This document shows, one piece after another, positions 1-6,431 of a DNA stretch of 6,594 bases. A program made the position numbers and the translations under genes. Location of the stretch: NCBI GenBank assembly GCA_903927685.1, contig CAIYOB010000269.1, positions 1 to 6,594 on the forward strand, written 5' to 3'. Numbering within the stretch: the stretch's first letter is position 1; every line of letters begins with the position of its first letter. This DNA is from an uncultured Planctomycetaceae bacterium. Lineage in GTDB: Bacteria; Planctomycetota; Planctomycetia; Pirellulales; Pirellulaceae. Below the pieces are notes generated by a model. The model was given only the letters and a program-made list of their open reading frames with translations, was not told where the DNA came from and ran no database searches.

Positions 1-89
1 AGCTTGCGATGCCATTATCTCCCGCAAGCTGGAAGCTTACGCCACGGAAGAATCGGACAGCTATTTCTCGAACGGTGCTAGCTTGCGAT
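1..89. repeat. Cluster of AGCTTGCG / CGCAAGCT arms downstream of the oxidoreductase gene
   Basis: On the plus strand the 8-mer AGCTTGCG occurs at 1-8 and 80-87. Its reverse complement CGCAAGCT lies at 23-30, and the one-base variant AGCTTACG at 34-41. The 10-mer AGCTTGCGAT is exactly repeated at 1-10 and 80-89, the second copy overlapping the last codons and stop of the oxidoreductase gene. In RNA read from the minus strand, the segment from 30-23 can pair with 41-34 (triloop UCC, 8 pairs including one G-U) or with 8-1 (8 perfect pairs, 14-nt loop). These pairings exclude each other. No U tract follows within the window, so a classical intrinsic terminator is not shown. It could be an interspersed repeat, a 3'-end processing structure, or chance. 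Bases 1-77 hold no convincing gene. A minus-strand ATG at 15-13 follows GGGAG by only 3 nt and has five codons before the edge. Confidence 0.6.
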
Positions 90-1529
90 TTTCGGCACCA
101 CGAACGGCTCGCGGTACTCGCGTTTCAGGAACCGGTTCGCCGCGGCGGCATGCTCGCCGACAAACTGCTCGGCGGCCGCGTCGAATTCGAGCACGGGACT
201 CAGTTGGATGGCTGGGTTGTCCAAGGCCAGTCCGTGGGCGCTCAACAGCTTGCCCATCTCCGCCTGCAGCGATTCCCACTGGCCGGAGCTATCGCGGACC
301 AAGTCGGCGGTCGCCTGAGTGTATGCGCCGCCAGCTCGGAACGCGATGTTGGCCAGGTTGCACCAACCGGTTGAATCGTGGCCGACCTGAACGTTGGCGT
401 TGAGCACCGCCGGATCTCGGCGCCGCAAGGCGTCGATGAAGTTCTGCTGGTGGTAGCCCATGCCGCCCGAGCCCTTGAACTCCTTGACCAGCTTGCCGGC
501 CTTGTCGAACGCCGCCGCTTTGCCGCGCTGGCCCTCGAGCCTGCCGCCTTCGCAATAGGCGATGTAACCGCTGCTGGGCCCCGGAGGCTGCGGGCCGCGT
601 TTCGCGGTCGGATCGGCGGTCAGGTTGGTCAAGCCGATGACGACGGGGATGCTGCCCGTGTCAAAGTACACGAAGTGCACGTTCGGCGTTTCTCCGGCGT
701 CGCTCCAGGCCACGCGCCCGCCGCCGCCCTGGATCCGCTTGGGCAGCGACACCTTGTCCAGGAAAACGTTGTTCCGGCAATCGTCCAGCACGTGGACGCC
801 CCAGTTGCCCATCTCGCCGGAACCCGTGTTCCAGACCCAATGCCAGTCGTACTGCAGAGCATCCCGATAGATCGGCACGTCCTGAGCGGGGCCAAGCCAG
901 AGGTTATAGTCGACACTCGCCGGGATCGGCAGCGGCGTCTCCCGTTTGCCGATGGTCGCGCGGACGCCGTAGCGGTTGACGCGGGCCGAGAGGATCTTGC
1001 CGAGCGTCTGATCCTGGTGCAGGAAGCGTTTGATTTCCGCCTGCATCGGATCCGACCGCTGTTGCATGCCCACCTGGCAGATCTTGCCGTACTTGGCGGC
1101 CGCGGCCACCGTCTGCTGGCCTTCCCACTGACTGTGCGACAGCGGTTTTTCCACGTACACGTCCTTGCCGGCTTGCATGGCCCAAATGGCCGCCAGGCAG
1201 TGCCAGTGATTGCAGGTGGCAATCACCACCGCGTCGATGCTCTTGTCGTCCAGCAGCTTACGCAGGTCGCCCACAGCCGTGGCGTCCGGGTATTTCTGTT
1301 TCGCCTTTCCCAAACGTTCCGCATCCGGGTCGCACAGGCCGGCGAAACGGACTCCGGCGAGCTTGCTAAAGGCGCCCATCAGCTCCCCGCCGCGGCCTCC
1401 GCAGCTGATGAAGCCCAGGTTGATCATGTCGTTGGGCTCGGCGGCCCGCAGGAGGGGCGCGGACCAAGCCAGGGCCGCTCCGGCGGCCAGGCCACGTCCC
1501 ATGAATTCGCGGCGAGTGCAATGACGCAT
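78..1529 (-). CDS. Tat-exported Gfo/Idh/MocA family oxidoreductase
   Basis: Predicted NAD(P)-dependent sugar or polyol oxidoreductase/dehydratase-type enzyme of 483 residues. The N-terminus has a twin-arginine motif (RREF at 6-9, context TRREFMGRG) and a hydrophobic stretch to about residue 28, with cleavage likely near 29-30, so it should be exported folded with its cofactor. This resembles periplasmic glucose-fructose oxidoreductase. The Rossmann domain begins near residue 36, with the glycine-rich turn SCGGRGGE at 42-49 and an acidic CDPDAER at 66-72. The family signature ATCNHWH is at 104-110 and EKPLSH, carrying the likely catalytic lysine K128, at 127-132. The second domain has GNWGVHVLDD at 241-250, with H246 and the following aspartates in the usual catalytic region, and ends with REYREPFVVPK, a typical C-terminus in this group. 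The start is at 1529 because an AGGAG lies 8 nt upstream and the Tat signal begins there; the frame is open to 1619. It follows the large minus-strand gene after 132 bases. The exact substrate cannot be assigned. Confidence 0.94.
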   Translation of the reverse strand: MRHCTRREFMGRGLAAGAALAWSAPLLRAAEPNDMINLGFISCGGRGGELMGAFSKLAGVRFAGLCDPDAERLGKAKQKYPDATAVGDLRKLLDDKSIDAVVIATCNHWHCLAAIWAMQAGKDVYVEKPLSHSQWEGQQTVAAAAKYGKICQVGMQQRSDPMQAEIKRFLHQDQTLGKILSARVNRYGVRATIGKRETPLPIPASVDYNLWLGPAQDVPIYRDALQYDWHWVWNTGSGEMGNWGVHVLDDCRNNVFLDKVSLPKRIQGGGGRVAWSDAGETPNVHFVYFDTGSIPVVIGLTNLTADPTAKRGPQPPGPSSGYIAYCEGGRLEGQRGKAAAFDKAGKLVKEFKGSGGMGYHQQNFIDALRRRDPAVLNANVQVGHDSTGWCNLANIAFRAGGAYTQATADLVRDSSGQWESLQAEMGKLLSAHGLALDNPAIQLSPVLEFDAAAEQFVGEHAAAANRFLKREYREPFVVPKIAS

Positions 1530-1537
1530 GAATGAAT

Positions 1538-1542
1538 CTCCT
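1538..1542 (-). promoter_or_regulatory. Shine-Dalgarno site of the oxidoreductase gene
   Basis: AGGAG on the minus strand, 8 nt before the ATG at 1529-1527. It fixes the start 30 codons inside the longest open frame, exactly where the Tat signal peptide begins. Confidence 0.85.
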
Positions 1543-1583
1543 GTGTTTGAAGTTGGTTGGCAAAGGGGGCGGGGCACGAGGTA

Positions 1584-1638
1584 CGAGCCCCAGTTTCTGG
1601 TTCTGGGGGCTCGCTGCACTCGACCCCAGGCACCCCAG
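1584..1638 (-). repeat. Intercistronic stem-loop with four CCCCAG/CTGGGG boxes
   Basis: The 132-base gap between the two minus-strand genes contains an inverted repeat: plus-strand CGAGCCCCAG at 1584-1593 against CTGGGGGCTCG at 1603-1613. That is a 10-bp stem with one bulged G and a 9-nt loop. Two further CCCCAG copies lie at 1624-1629 and 1633-1638. On the transcribed strand these read CTGGGGTGCCTGGGG just before the stem. No T tract follows the stem, so it is not a standard Rho-independent terminator. It may stabilise or process the mRNA, reduce read-through into the oxidoreductase gene, or be an interspersed repeat. I see no convincing separate promoter for the oxidoreductase gene in the gap. 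Confidence 0.65.
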
Positions 1639-1644
1639 CATCTA

Positions 1645-1657
1645 GCCTTGACGGAGC
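1645..1657 (+). repeat. 13-nt repeat, copy 1
   Basis: GCCTTGACGGAGC, immediately downstream of the stop codon of the large minus-strand gene. An identical copy in the same orientation lies at 6432-6444, just downstream of the plus-strand membrane protein gene. Both copies are intergenic and close to a gene 3' end, but on opposite strands relative to those genes. Confidence 0.5.
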
Positions 1658-1661
1658 ATAA

Positions 1662-4600
1662 CTACGGATTGCTTCCTTGGTAATAGAAAAATCCATCCTC
1701 CGCGCCGATCAGCAGTTCCGGTTTGCCGTCGCGGTTCCAGTCGACCACCGTGGGGCTGGTGTCATGGCCGGCCAGACGCCGCACGGCCAGCGTCCCCGCG
1801 TCGGTCAGTGTCCACGGCGAGTCGGCGGTCGAGACGTTGCGGTACAGCGTCGCATTGCTGCTGTTGGCCAGCAGGTCCAACTGGCCGTCGCCATCCCAGT
1901 CGACCAGGCACAACTTGCGCCGCCCGCTGCGCCCGGCCACGCCATCGTTCAGCCGCAGGGCTTGGCCAGGTCCTCCGGCTTTCGCCACCAGTAGGAAGAT
2001 ACGTTGGGGCGGGGCCAGTTGCAAGGCATCGCCGACCTTCCGCCGTTCGAAGAAGGCCAGGTAGCCTTCGTGATCAAGCATGGCCAGGTCGTTTAAGCCG
2101 TCGCGGTTCAAGTCGGCGACCAACGGCGTGGTTCGCCACTGGGTGGCCAGTGCGTTGCCTGCCGGGTTCCACCAGTTCCAGGCGGGCTTGGGCGGTGGCC
2201 CCTGCCATTGGACCTCGACCGGCGCCGCCGCGGCCAGTTGCGGACGCTGCCGCGTACCGACGTTCTTGTACCACACGACCTTGCCCCAAATGGAATTGAC
2301 CACCAGGTCCGGCAGGCCGTCATGGTCCCAGTCGGCCACGCTCAGCGTCGTGTAGCCCCACTTGGCTTCGCAGGGGCCTTGGATCGAGCCGTTATAGCCG
2401 GCCAGGATTCGCAACGTCTGGCCGCCGGCTTGCAGCAAGACCGGCGCCGCCCACTTGGGCGTATCACACCCCGGCGCCGGCCCCAGGTTTTCGATGAAGC
2501 CGACATAGCCGGCTGTATTGCCCGAAACGATGTCCTGGTCGCCGTCGGCATCCCAGTCGAAACCGACCGGCGTGGCCAACGCGCCGAATTTGACCCACTC
2601 GGCCTGTTGCTGGAAAAACTGCGCCGGGGCGAACACGGGCAAGCCGTCGGCGATCCGGCCCGTATGTTCCAGCAGCGCGACTCGGCCGTCTTCCTGGCCC
2701 ACAACCAAGTCCACGTCACCGTCGCGGTCCCAATCGATGGCCACCGGTACGATCATGCACAGGTCCATCTTCAGGGGCTGGCCGTCCCAGACCAGGTTCC
2801 GCCCGGCGGCATACTTGGGCTCCGTTCGCGTCCCGACGTTTTGGAAATACGTAAAGCCATCCACGAACTCGCCGCACAGCAAATCCAAGTCGCCGTCGCC
2901 GTCGAAATCTGCCAGATTCGGGCTGGGCATCCCAAACACGTCGACCGGCTGGCCGCCCGCGGCGATCTTGACCGGTTCCTCGTACTGCGGCTCGGCGTTG
3001 GTTCCCTGGTTTCGGATCAGGTACACGTAGCCGTGCAGCGGGCCGCGGGTCCATTTGCCGTTGGCGTCGAAGGCGTTGTCCCAGCCGTAGTCGGTCCAGT
3101 CGCCGATGCCGACGATCAGGTCCAATCGGCCGTCGCCGTCGTAGTCGACCGTCTTCCATTGGTTGGCGCGGGTCTTTCCCTCGTGGATCTGTTTCTTCGG
3201 GTAGATCTGTTTCTTCTCGGAAAAGCTCGTCTGGCGGTAGTTCGTCAGCTCTTCGCCGGGGATCAGCACGCGAACCTCGCCGTCCACATACGATGGGCTG
3301 ATGTCTGCGTACTTCGGCCCGACGCGCACCGCCGGCTTGAACACAGGCAACTTGTCCGCGCCGCCGGGATTCTCGAACAGCCAGACGCCGTTGTAAGGAT
3401 AGTCGCTGCAGGACACGACCAAGTCGAAATCGCCGTCGCCTTCCCAGTCCATGGGCAGGGGCCAAGCCCACAGGCCCACGCCCAGGTCGACGGTCAAGCC
3501 GGGGTGGTTGTACGGCAGACGTTCCAGTCCGCTGGGCGACGAACTCCCGTCACCGGGCGGGATCAGCACCAGCGTTCCGGTCCAATTGGTTTGCGGCACG
3601 GCCAAGCATTGGCCGACGGACACGCGCCGCGTAAACACGGCCAGCTTGGTCTTCCCACCGTCCGTATAGAGGAATTCCAGGCCGGGCAGCGGTTCCCAGC
3701 CTGTCAGCGTGGCTCCCTGTGCGTTGGGTCCCGTCGCGATGACCAGCGTCGTGTCGCGTTTGGCGGTGACCTGTATCTGCGCCGCCACGCCGCCGTCGGT
3801 CTGCGTGTACTGCCAACCCCGCAGCGTCGTTGGCACTTGCTTCCACACGTAATCCCGATTCCCGTACGCCCGGGTGTCGTCCTCCAGCGTAGCGACTTGG
3901 AAACCGTGGCCCGTGACCGAAAAACCTGCGCACTCGGCGGTCACCGGTGCTGGCGGCGGCAGGTCCAGGTTCTCCGCCTGGCGAAACCCGGCGATCCGGT
4001 GGAACGTCAGGTAGTTGGCGTCGTGGAAATTGTGCGCCCCGTCCAAGCCGTCGTCGTGGGCGGTCCGCGAGACGGCCACCAGATCGTCGCCGTCGAACTG
4101 CCAATCCGGGTACTGGAAGGCGTGCTTCACCGGGTCGGGGTGGTAGGCGACGAGCGAACGGACTTGCCATTGGCGCAGGTCGGCCGAACGGATCAGGGCC
4201 AGCGTGTTCCGCGTGGACGCCGGCTTGCGGCCTTGGTCCAAGTGCCGCGGGGGCACCCAGTTGGCCAGCGTCCAGTAGTGCTTGGAGACCGGATCGAAGC
4301 GGATCGTGAACTTGGTGCAACCGCCGGGCAAGTCGATGAAGTCGGTGGCGGGGTCGAAGCTGGCCGTCCGGCCGTCGTCGCTGATCTTGACGATGGCCGC
4401 CTTGCCGCCGCCGGTCGGATAGTCCACGCGGAGCACGTTGACGACTTGGCCCTCGGGCGTGGCCACCGCGTTGCCTTCGAGCCAGCCGCCGAACTTGCCG
4501 TCCAGCCATTCCGGCTCCCGCCCCACGCGGTTGCTGCACGTCCAGTTGTCGGCCTGGAGCAAATCGGCATCGATCGGGGCCGACATCATGAAGGCGCGAA

Positions 4601-5138
4601 AACCGAACCCCCACAGCAAACCGCCGCGTCTGTCCTCCATCGCGCGCCACAGGCGGCCGTGGTGGACCAGTACCGGCTGGGGCGAGCAGTGGTACTGGCC
4701 GTCGTCCAGCAACAGGCCCGAGTTCCGGTCCTTGGGCGCCGTCCACGTCCGGCCGCCGTCGTCCGAGCGGCGGATGACCGTGTTGCCGTACTGTGCGCTG
4801 GCGCCCAGCAGGTACAAGGCGTCCCGATGCACGAACAGCGTCGACCAGAACGCACCGTCGATCTCGGCTCGCCGTTCCCAGGTTTGCCCGTGGTCGGTGG
4901 ACCCGAACACGACCGTCCGGCTGAACGTGCTGCCGGGGCCGAAGACATCGTGCGCAGCCACGTAGGCGCCGTCGGGCAGGATCGCGATACTGGGCGACCC
5001 GAGGTACTGCTTCGAGGCGGCCGGTGAGTGGTCGATCACCACGCCGGGGACCCCGGCGCGAGTCGGTTCGGCGCCGCGGGCACCCCAGGCGGTGACCAGC
5101 AACAGCGGGATCAGCCATGAAGTCTTGACGACGTGCAT
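1662..5138 (-). CDS. Large secreted protein: sialidase-like propeller plus nine FG-GAP/VCBS motifs
   Basis: A 1158-residue exported protein. Residues 1-23 form a Sec signal peptide (MHVVKT, then a hydrophobic core, cleavage near ARGA/E). Residues about 35-390 resemble a sialidase/BNR beta-propeller, with two clear Asp boxes (S-x-D-x-G-x-T-W) at 80-87 and 125-132 and a degenerate one near 318-324. The N-terminal strand reads YLGSPS where true sialidases carry the arginine of the RIP motif, so sialic acid cleavage is doubtful. Residues about 400-530 form an unrecognised, probably beta-rich module. Residues 564-1141 carry nine DxDxDGxxD-type calcium-binding motifs (564, 665, 744, 802, 861, 936, 1009, 1080, 1133), typical of integrin-like propellers that bind ligands or glycans. 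The likely role is extracellular or periplasmic glycan binding or hydrolysis; the reaction is unknown. The start at 5138 rests on a GAGGA 8 nt upstream and the signal peptide; the frame is open to 5300. It may be co-transcribed with the oxidoreductase gene downstream. Confidence 0.93.
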   Translation of the reverse strand: MHVVKTSWLIPLLLVTAWGARGAEPTRAGVPGVVIDHSPAASKQYLGSPSIAILPDGAYVAAHDVFGPGSTFSRTVVFGSTDHGQTWERRAEIDGAFWSTLFVHRDALYLLGASAQYGNTVIRRSDDGGRTWTAPKDRNSGLLLDDGQYHCSPQPVLVHHGRLWRAMEDRRGGLLWGFGFRAFMMSAPIDADLLQADNWTCSNRVGREPEWLDGKFGGWLEGNAVATPEGQVVNVLRVDYPTGGGKAAIVKISDDGRTASFDPATDFIDLPGGCTKFTIRFDPVSKHYWTLANWVPPRHLDQGRKPASTRNTLALIRSADLRQWQVRSLVAYHPDPVKHAFQYPDWQFDGDDLVAVSRTAHDDGLDGAHNFHDANYLTFHRIAGFRQAENLDLPPPAPVTAECAGFSVTGHGFQVATLEDDTRAYGNRDYVWKQVPTTLRGWQYTQTDGGVAAQIQVTAKRDTTLVIATGPNAQGATLTGWEPLPGLEFLYTDGGKTKLAVFTRRVSVGQCLAVPQTNWTGTLVLIPPGDGSSSPSGLERLPYNHPGLTVDLGVGLWAWPLPMDWEGDGDFDLVVSCSDYPYNGVWLFENPGGADKLPVFKPAVRVGPKYADISPSYVDGEVRVLIPGEELTNYRQTSFSEKKQIYPKKQIHEGKTRANQWKTVDYDGDGRLDLIVGIGDWTDYGWDNAFDANGKWTRGPLHGYVYLIRNQGTNAEPQYEEPVKIAAGGQPVDVFGMPSPNLADFDGDGDLDLLCGEFVDGFTYFQNVGTRTEPKYAAGRNLVWDGQPLKMDLCMIVPVAIDWDRDGDVDLVVGQEDGRVALLEHTGRIADGLPVFAPAQFFQQQAEWVKFGALATPVGFDWDADGDQDIVSGNTAGYVGFIENLGPAPGCDTPKWAAPVLLQAGGQTLRILAGYNGSIQGPCEAKWGYTTLSVADWDHDGLPDLVVNSIWGKVVWYKNVGTRQRPQLAAAAPVEVQWQGPPPKPAWNWWNPAGNALATQWRTTPLVADLNRDGLNDLAMLDHEGYLAFFERRKVGDALQLAPPQRIFLLVAKAGGPGQALRLNDGVAGRSGRRKLCLVDWDGDGQLDLLANSSNATLYRNVSTADSPWTLTDAGTLAVRRLAGHDTSPTVVDWNRDGKPELLIGAEDGFFYYQGSNP
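1716..3449 (-). repeat. Coding repeats: nine FG-GAP/VCBS calcium-binding motifs
   Basis: The motifs in protein order are DWEGDGDFD, DYDGDGRLD, DFDGDGDLD, DWDRDGDVD, DWDADGDQD, DWDHDGLPD, DLNRDGLND, DWDGDGQLD and DWNRDGKPE. Each is followed by a short hydrophobic strand (such as LIVG or LVVG). Several blades also carry an NxGTRxxP-type turn (residues 767-774 and 959-966). Spacings are 101, 79, 58, 59, 75, 73, 71 and 53 residues. The last motif ends in Glu rather than Asp, and motif 1 has Glu and motifs 7 and 9 Asn at the third position. Confidence 0.92.
3186..3221 (-). repeat. In-frame 18-bp tandem duplication in the large gene
   Basis: Units 3186-3203 and 3204-3221 match at 15 of 18 bases, the first 13 (GATCTGTTTCTTC) being identical. 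They encode the tandem KKQI hexapeptides around residues 642-653 (KKQIYP and KKQIHE). The site is a lysine-rich polar stretch in the longest interval between calcium motifs, probably a surface loop. Confidence 0.8.
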
Positions 5139-5146
5139 TGCAGGTA

Positions 5147-5151
5147 TCCTC
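5147..5151 (-). promoter_or_regulatory. Shine-Dalgarno site of the large secreted-protein gene
   Basis: GAGGA on the minus strand, 8 nt before the ATG at 5138-5136. It supports starting 54 codons inside the longest open frame. The site lies inside a small palindrome (plus-strand ATCCT-C-AGGAT, 5146-5156) that could form only a weak 4-bp hairpin. Confidence 0.85.
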
Positions 5152-5201
5152 AGGATCGGGGAGGGCCAAGGCCAGCCTTGTTCAAGGGAATGCTCGAACG
5201 A

Positions 5202-5210
5202 TGCTAACAT
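5202..5210 (+). promoter_or_regulatory. Candidate extended -10 promoter for the membrane-protein gene
   Basis: TGCTAACAT fits an extended -10 (TGn followed by TAnnAT-like TAACAT). A weak -35-like TTCAAG lies at 5181-5186 with 18-bp spacing. It would start transcription near 5217, giving a leader of about 60 nt. The operator-like dyad at 5180-5199 would overlap its -35/spacer region. Confidence 0.35.
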
Positions 5211-5265
5211 ACTCTCCGGCCGTGAGGGAGTACGGAACCGAGAGAACGAAACCGAGATAACTTGC

Positions 5266-5270
5266 AGGAG
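5266..5270 (+). promoter_or_regulatory. Shine-Dalgarno site fixing the GTG start of the membrane-protein gene
   Basis: AGGAG, 8 nt before the GTG at 5279. An in-frame TAA at 5258-5260 rules out any longer start, and no other start codon lies between it and the GTG. Confidence 0.87.
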
Positions 5271-5278
5271 ACCACAGC

Positions 5279-6412
5279 GTGAATTGGCTCGCCTCCACAT
5301 CGGGACTGGGCCTGGGCATCCTGGCCGGATGGGCGGCCCTGCACTGGCAGCGTCCGGCGGGAGTCTGGCTGTCCGGCTTGCTGCTGAACATGGCGGTCAC
5401 TCTGGCGTGGTGGGAGATCTCGCCCGGCGATCGGTCGTCGCTGCTGGCCATCCAGGCGGTTGGTCTGAGCGTGAGCGCGGCGATCTGGACCGTGCTCGGC
5501 CGGTTCTCGCGGCGTGGTGTCCCGCATTTCCGGACGGCCGGCCGCGGTTGGGTCTTTGCGCATGCCGCGGTTCTAGTCGGAGTGCTGATCTCGGGCGGAT
5601 TGATCTGTGCGGCGATGCTGCGATGTTTGCAGGATCTGCCGCAGCCCAGTTGGCGATTCGCGGATTGGGCGGCCTTGACCGCGACCGGCGTCGGCTTGGC
5701 GGCCAGTTGCTGGGATCGGACGGCCCGGTTCGCCCTGTCCGGGCTCTATGCTTGGGGGTTGTTGGCCCTCGGCTTTGCCCAGGTGCAACGGGGGTTTGCG
5801 CCCGCCCTGTTTTTCCTGTGGGGGGGCGTCTGCGATCTGGCCGGGTTCCTGTTGGTGGCGGCGCTGCTGGGCTGGGCGATGGCGTTCGTCTCCCGCGACC
5901 GGGCCGCGGCGGCACGTGAGACGGCGGCTTGGTTTGCCTGCGTGCAAGCCCTGCTGACGCTGGTCGTCGTCGTGCTGACGGTCTGGATCGCCTTCGACAT
6001 GTCCTTCGACGGAATGGGGACCGGCGTGGCGCTGCTGGGGCTTGCCGGCCGCTCGGCCGCCTGTCCGGCCGCGTTGATGCTGCTGGGAACGGCGATCTTG
6101 ATGGCTTGGCAAAGTCAGGGCCGCTGGCGTGCCGGCTGGCAGTACGCGGCGCTGGCCCTGGGGATGCTGTTCACGGTCAGCATCGGCTGGGCGACGATCG
6201 ACGCGGCCGACCTTTCGCCTTGGCGGCAGCGCGGCATCAACTTGTTAATTTCCGCTTCGATGATGACGTGCATGACGGGCTGGGGGCTCGGGCGGGTGTT
6301 GCCTCGCGGCAGTGACTGGATCCAGCGCGGCCGCCAGGCCATGCCGGCGTTCGGTGTGGTGGCTGCGACGCTGGCGGTCGTGCTGATCGCCTACCGTCTG
6401 ATTCAGGCTTGA
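5279..6412 (+). CDS. Multipass inner-membrane protein of unknown function
   Basis: A 377-residue, strongly hydrophobic protein rich in Trp, Ala, Leu and Gly. I count about 11-12 probable membrane segments, roughly at residues 5-22, 27-45, 55-74, 92-114, 130-146, 150-168, 175-202, 217-240, 247-277 (one or two), 287-305, 318-338 and 354-374. Loops are short; the longest polar ones are near 76-90, 203-215 and 340-352, with basic clusters such as RFSRRG and SRDRAAAARE. There is no signal peptide, extended soluble domain or catalytic motif that I recognise. The GTG start is well supported by the upstream in-frame TAA and an AGGAG 8 nt away, so it is probably a complete gene rather than a fragment. 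It is transcribed divergently from the large secreted-protein gene. A transporter, polymer-synthesis or sensory membrane protein is possible, but nothing in the sequence decides it. Confidence 0.88.
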   Translation: MNWLASTSGLGLGILAGWAALHWQRPAGVWLSGLLLNMAVTLAWWEISPGDRSSLLAIQAVGLSVSAAIWTVLGRFSRRGVPHFRTAGRGWVFAHAAVLVGVLISGGLICAAMLRCLQDLPQPSWRFADWAALTATGVGLAASCWDRTARFALSGLYAWGLLALGFAQVQRGFAPALFFLWGGVCDLAGFLLVAALLGWAMAFVSRDRAAAARETAAWFACVQALLTLVVVVLTVWIAFDMSFDGMGTGVALLGLAGRSAACPAALMLLGTAILMAWQSQGRWRAGWQYAALALGMLFTVSIGWATIDAADLSPWRQRGINLLISASMMTCMTGWGLGRVLPRGSDWIQRGRQAMPAFGVVAATLAVVLIAYRLIQA

Positions 6413-6431
6413 GCGATTCCCGTTCCGTTCC

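Larger units (their letters stand above)
5139..5278. promoter_or_regulatory. Divergent intergenic region between the large secreted-protein gene and the membrane-protein gene
   Basis: These 140 bases must carry signals for both divergent genes unless transcription enters from outside. Visible elements are: a perfect CAAGGC-CA-GCCTTG inverted repeat at 5167-5180, in the leader of the minus gene; an imperfect dyad GTTCAAG-N6-CTCGAAC at 5180-5199, an operator-like shape; direct repeats of ATGCT at 5190-5194 and 5201-5205, 11 bp apart; and a 14-bp tandem repeat at 5236-5263 (11 of 14 matches, AACCGAGA exact) in the plus-gene leader. On the minus strand, TATGTT at 5211-5206 is a possible -10 box without a good -35. 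Confidence 0.6.

Noticed and set aside
1..15. Minus-strand ATG at 15-13 after GGGAG as the start of a downstream gene
   Set aside because: The spacing is only 3 nt, five codons are visible, and the bases belong to the repeated hairpin arms.
378..1535. A 385-codon plus-strand open frame antisense to the oxidoreductase gene
   Set aside because: Same register effect as above. The sense strand has a Tat signal, family motifs and a Shine-Dalgarno site; the antisense has none.
2208..5027. A 939-codon plus-strand open frame antisense to the large secreted-protein gene
   Set aside because: Its codons are in exact register with the sense codons, so it stays open simply because the sense gene avoids TTA, CTA and TCA in this stretch, which are rare in GC-rich genes. 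Its translation is low-complexity (Arg, Val, Ala, Gln, His) with no domain.
5146..5156. Hairpin hiding the Shine-Dalgarno site of the large gene (thermosensor or riboswitch idea)
   Set aside because: The palindrome can form only four pairs around a 3-nt loop, too weak to act as a control structure alone.
3550..5169. A 539-codon minus-strand frame overlapping the sialidase-like part
   Set aside because: Arg/Gly/Pro-rich shift-frame shadow. The other frame carries a signal peptide, Asp boxes and calcium motifs.
5820..5826. A run of seven G in the membrane-protein gene, possible phase-variation tract
   Set aside because: It is short for a phase-variable tract, encodes an ordinary Trp-Gly-Gly stretch, and the frame is intact on both sides.
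5092..5919. A 275-codon plus-strand frame across the divergent spacer and membrane-protein gene
   Set aside because: It crosses the promoter region and both gene starts and has shadow-type composition. The frame starting at 5279 encodes clear membrane segments with a good ribosome site.
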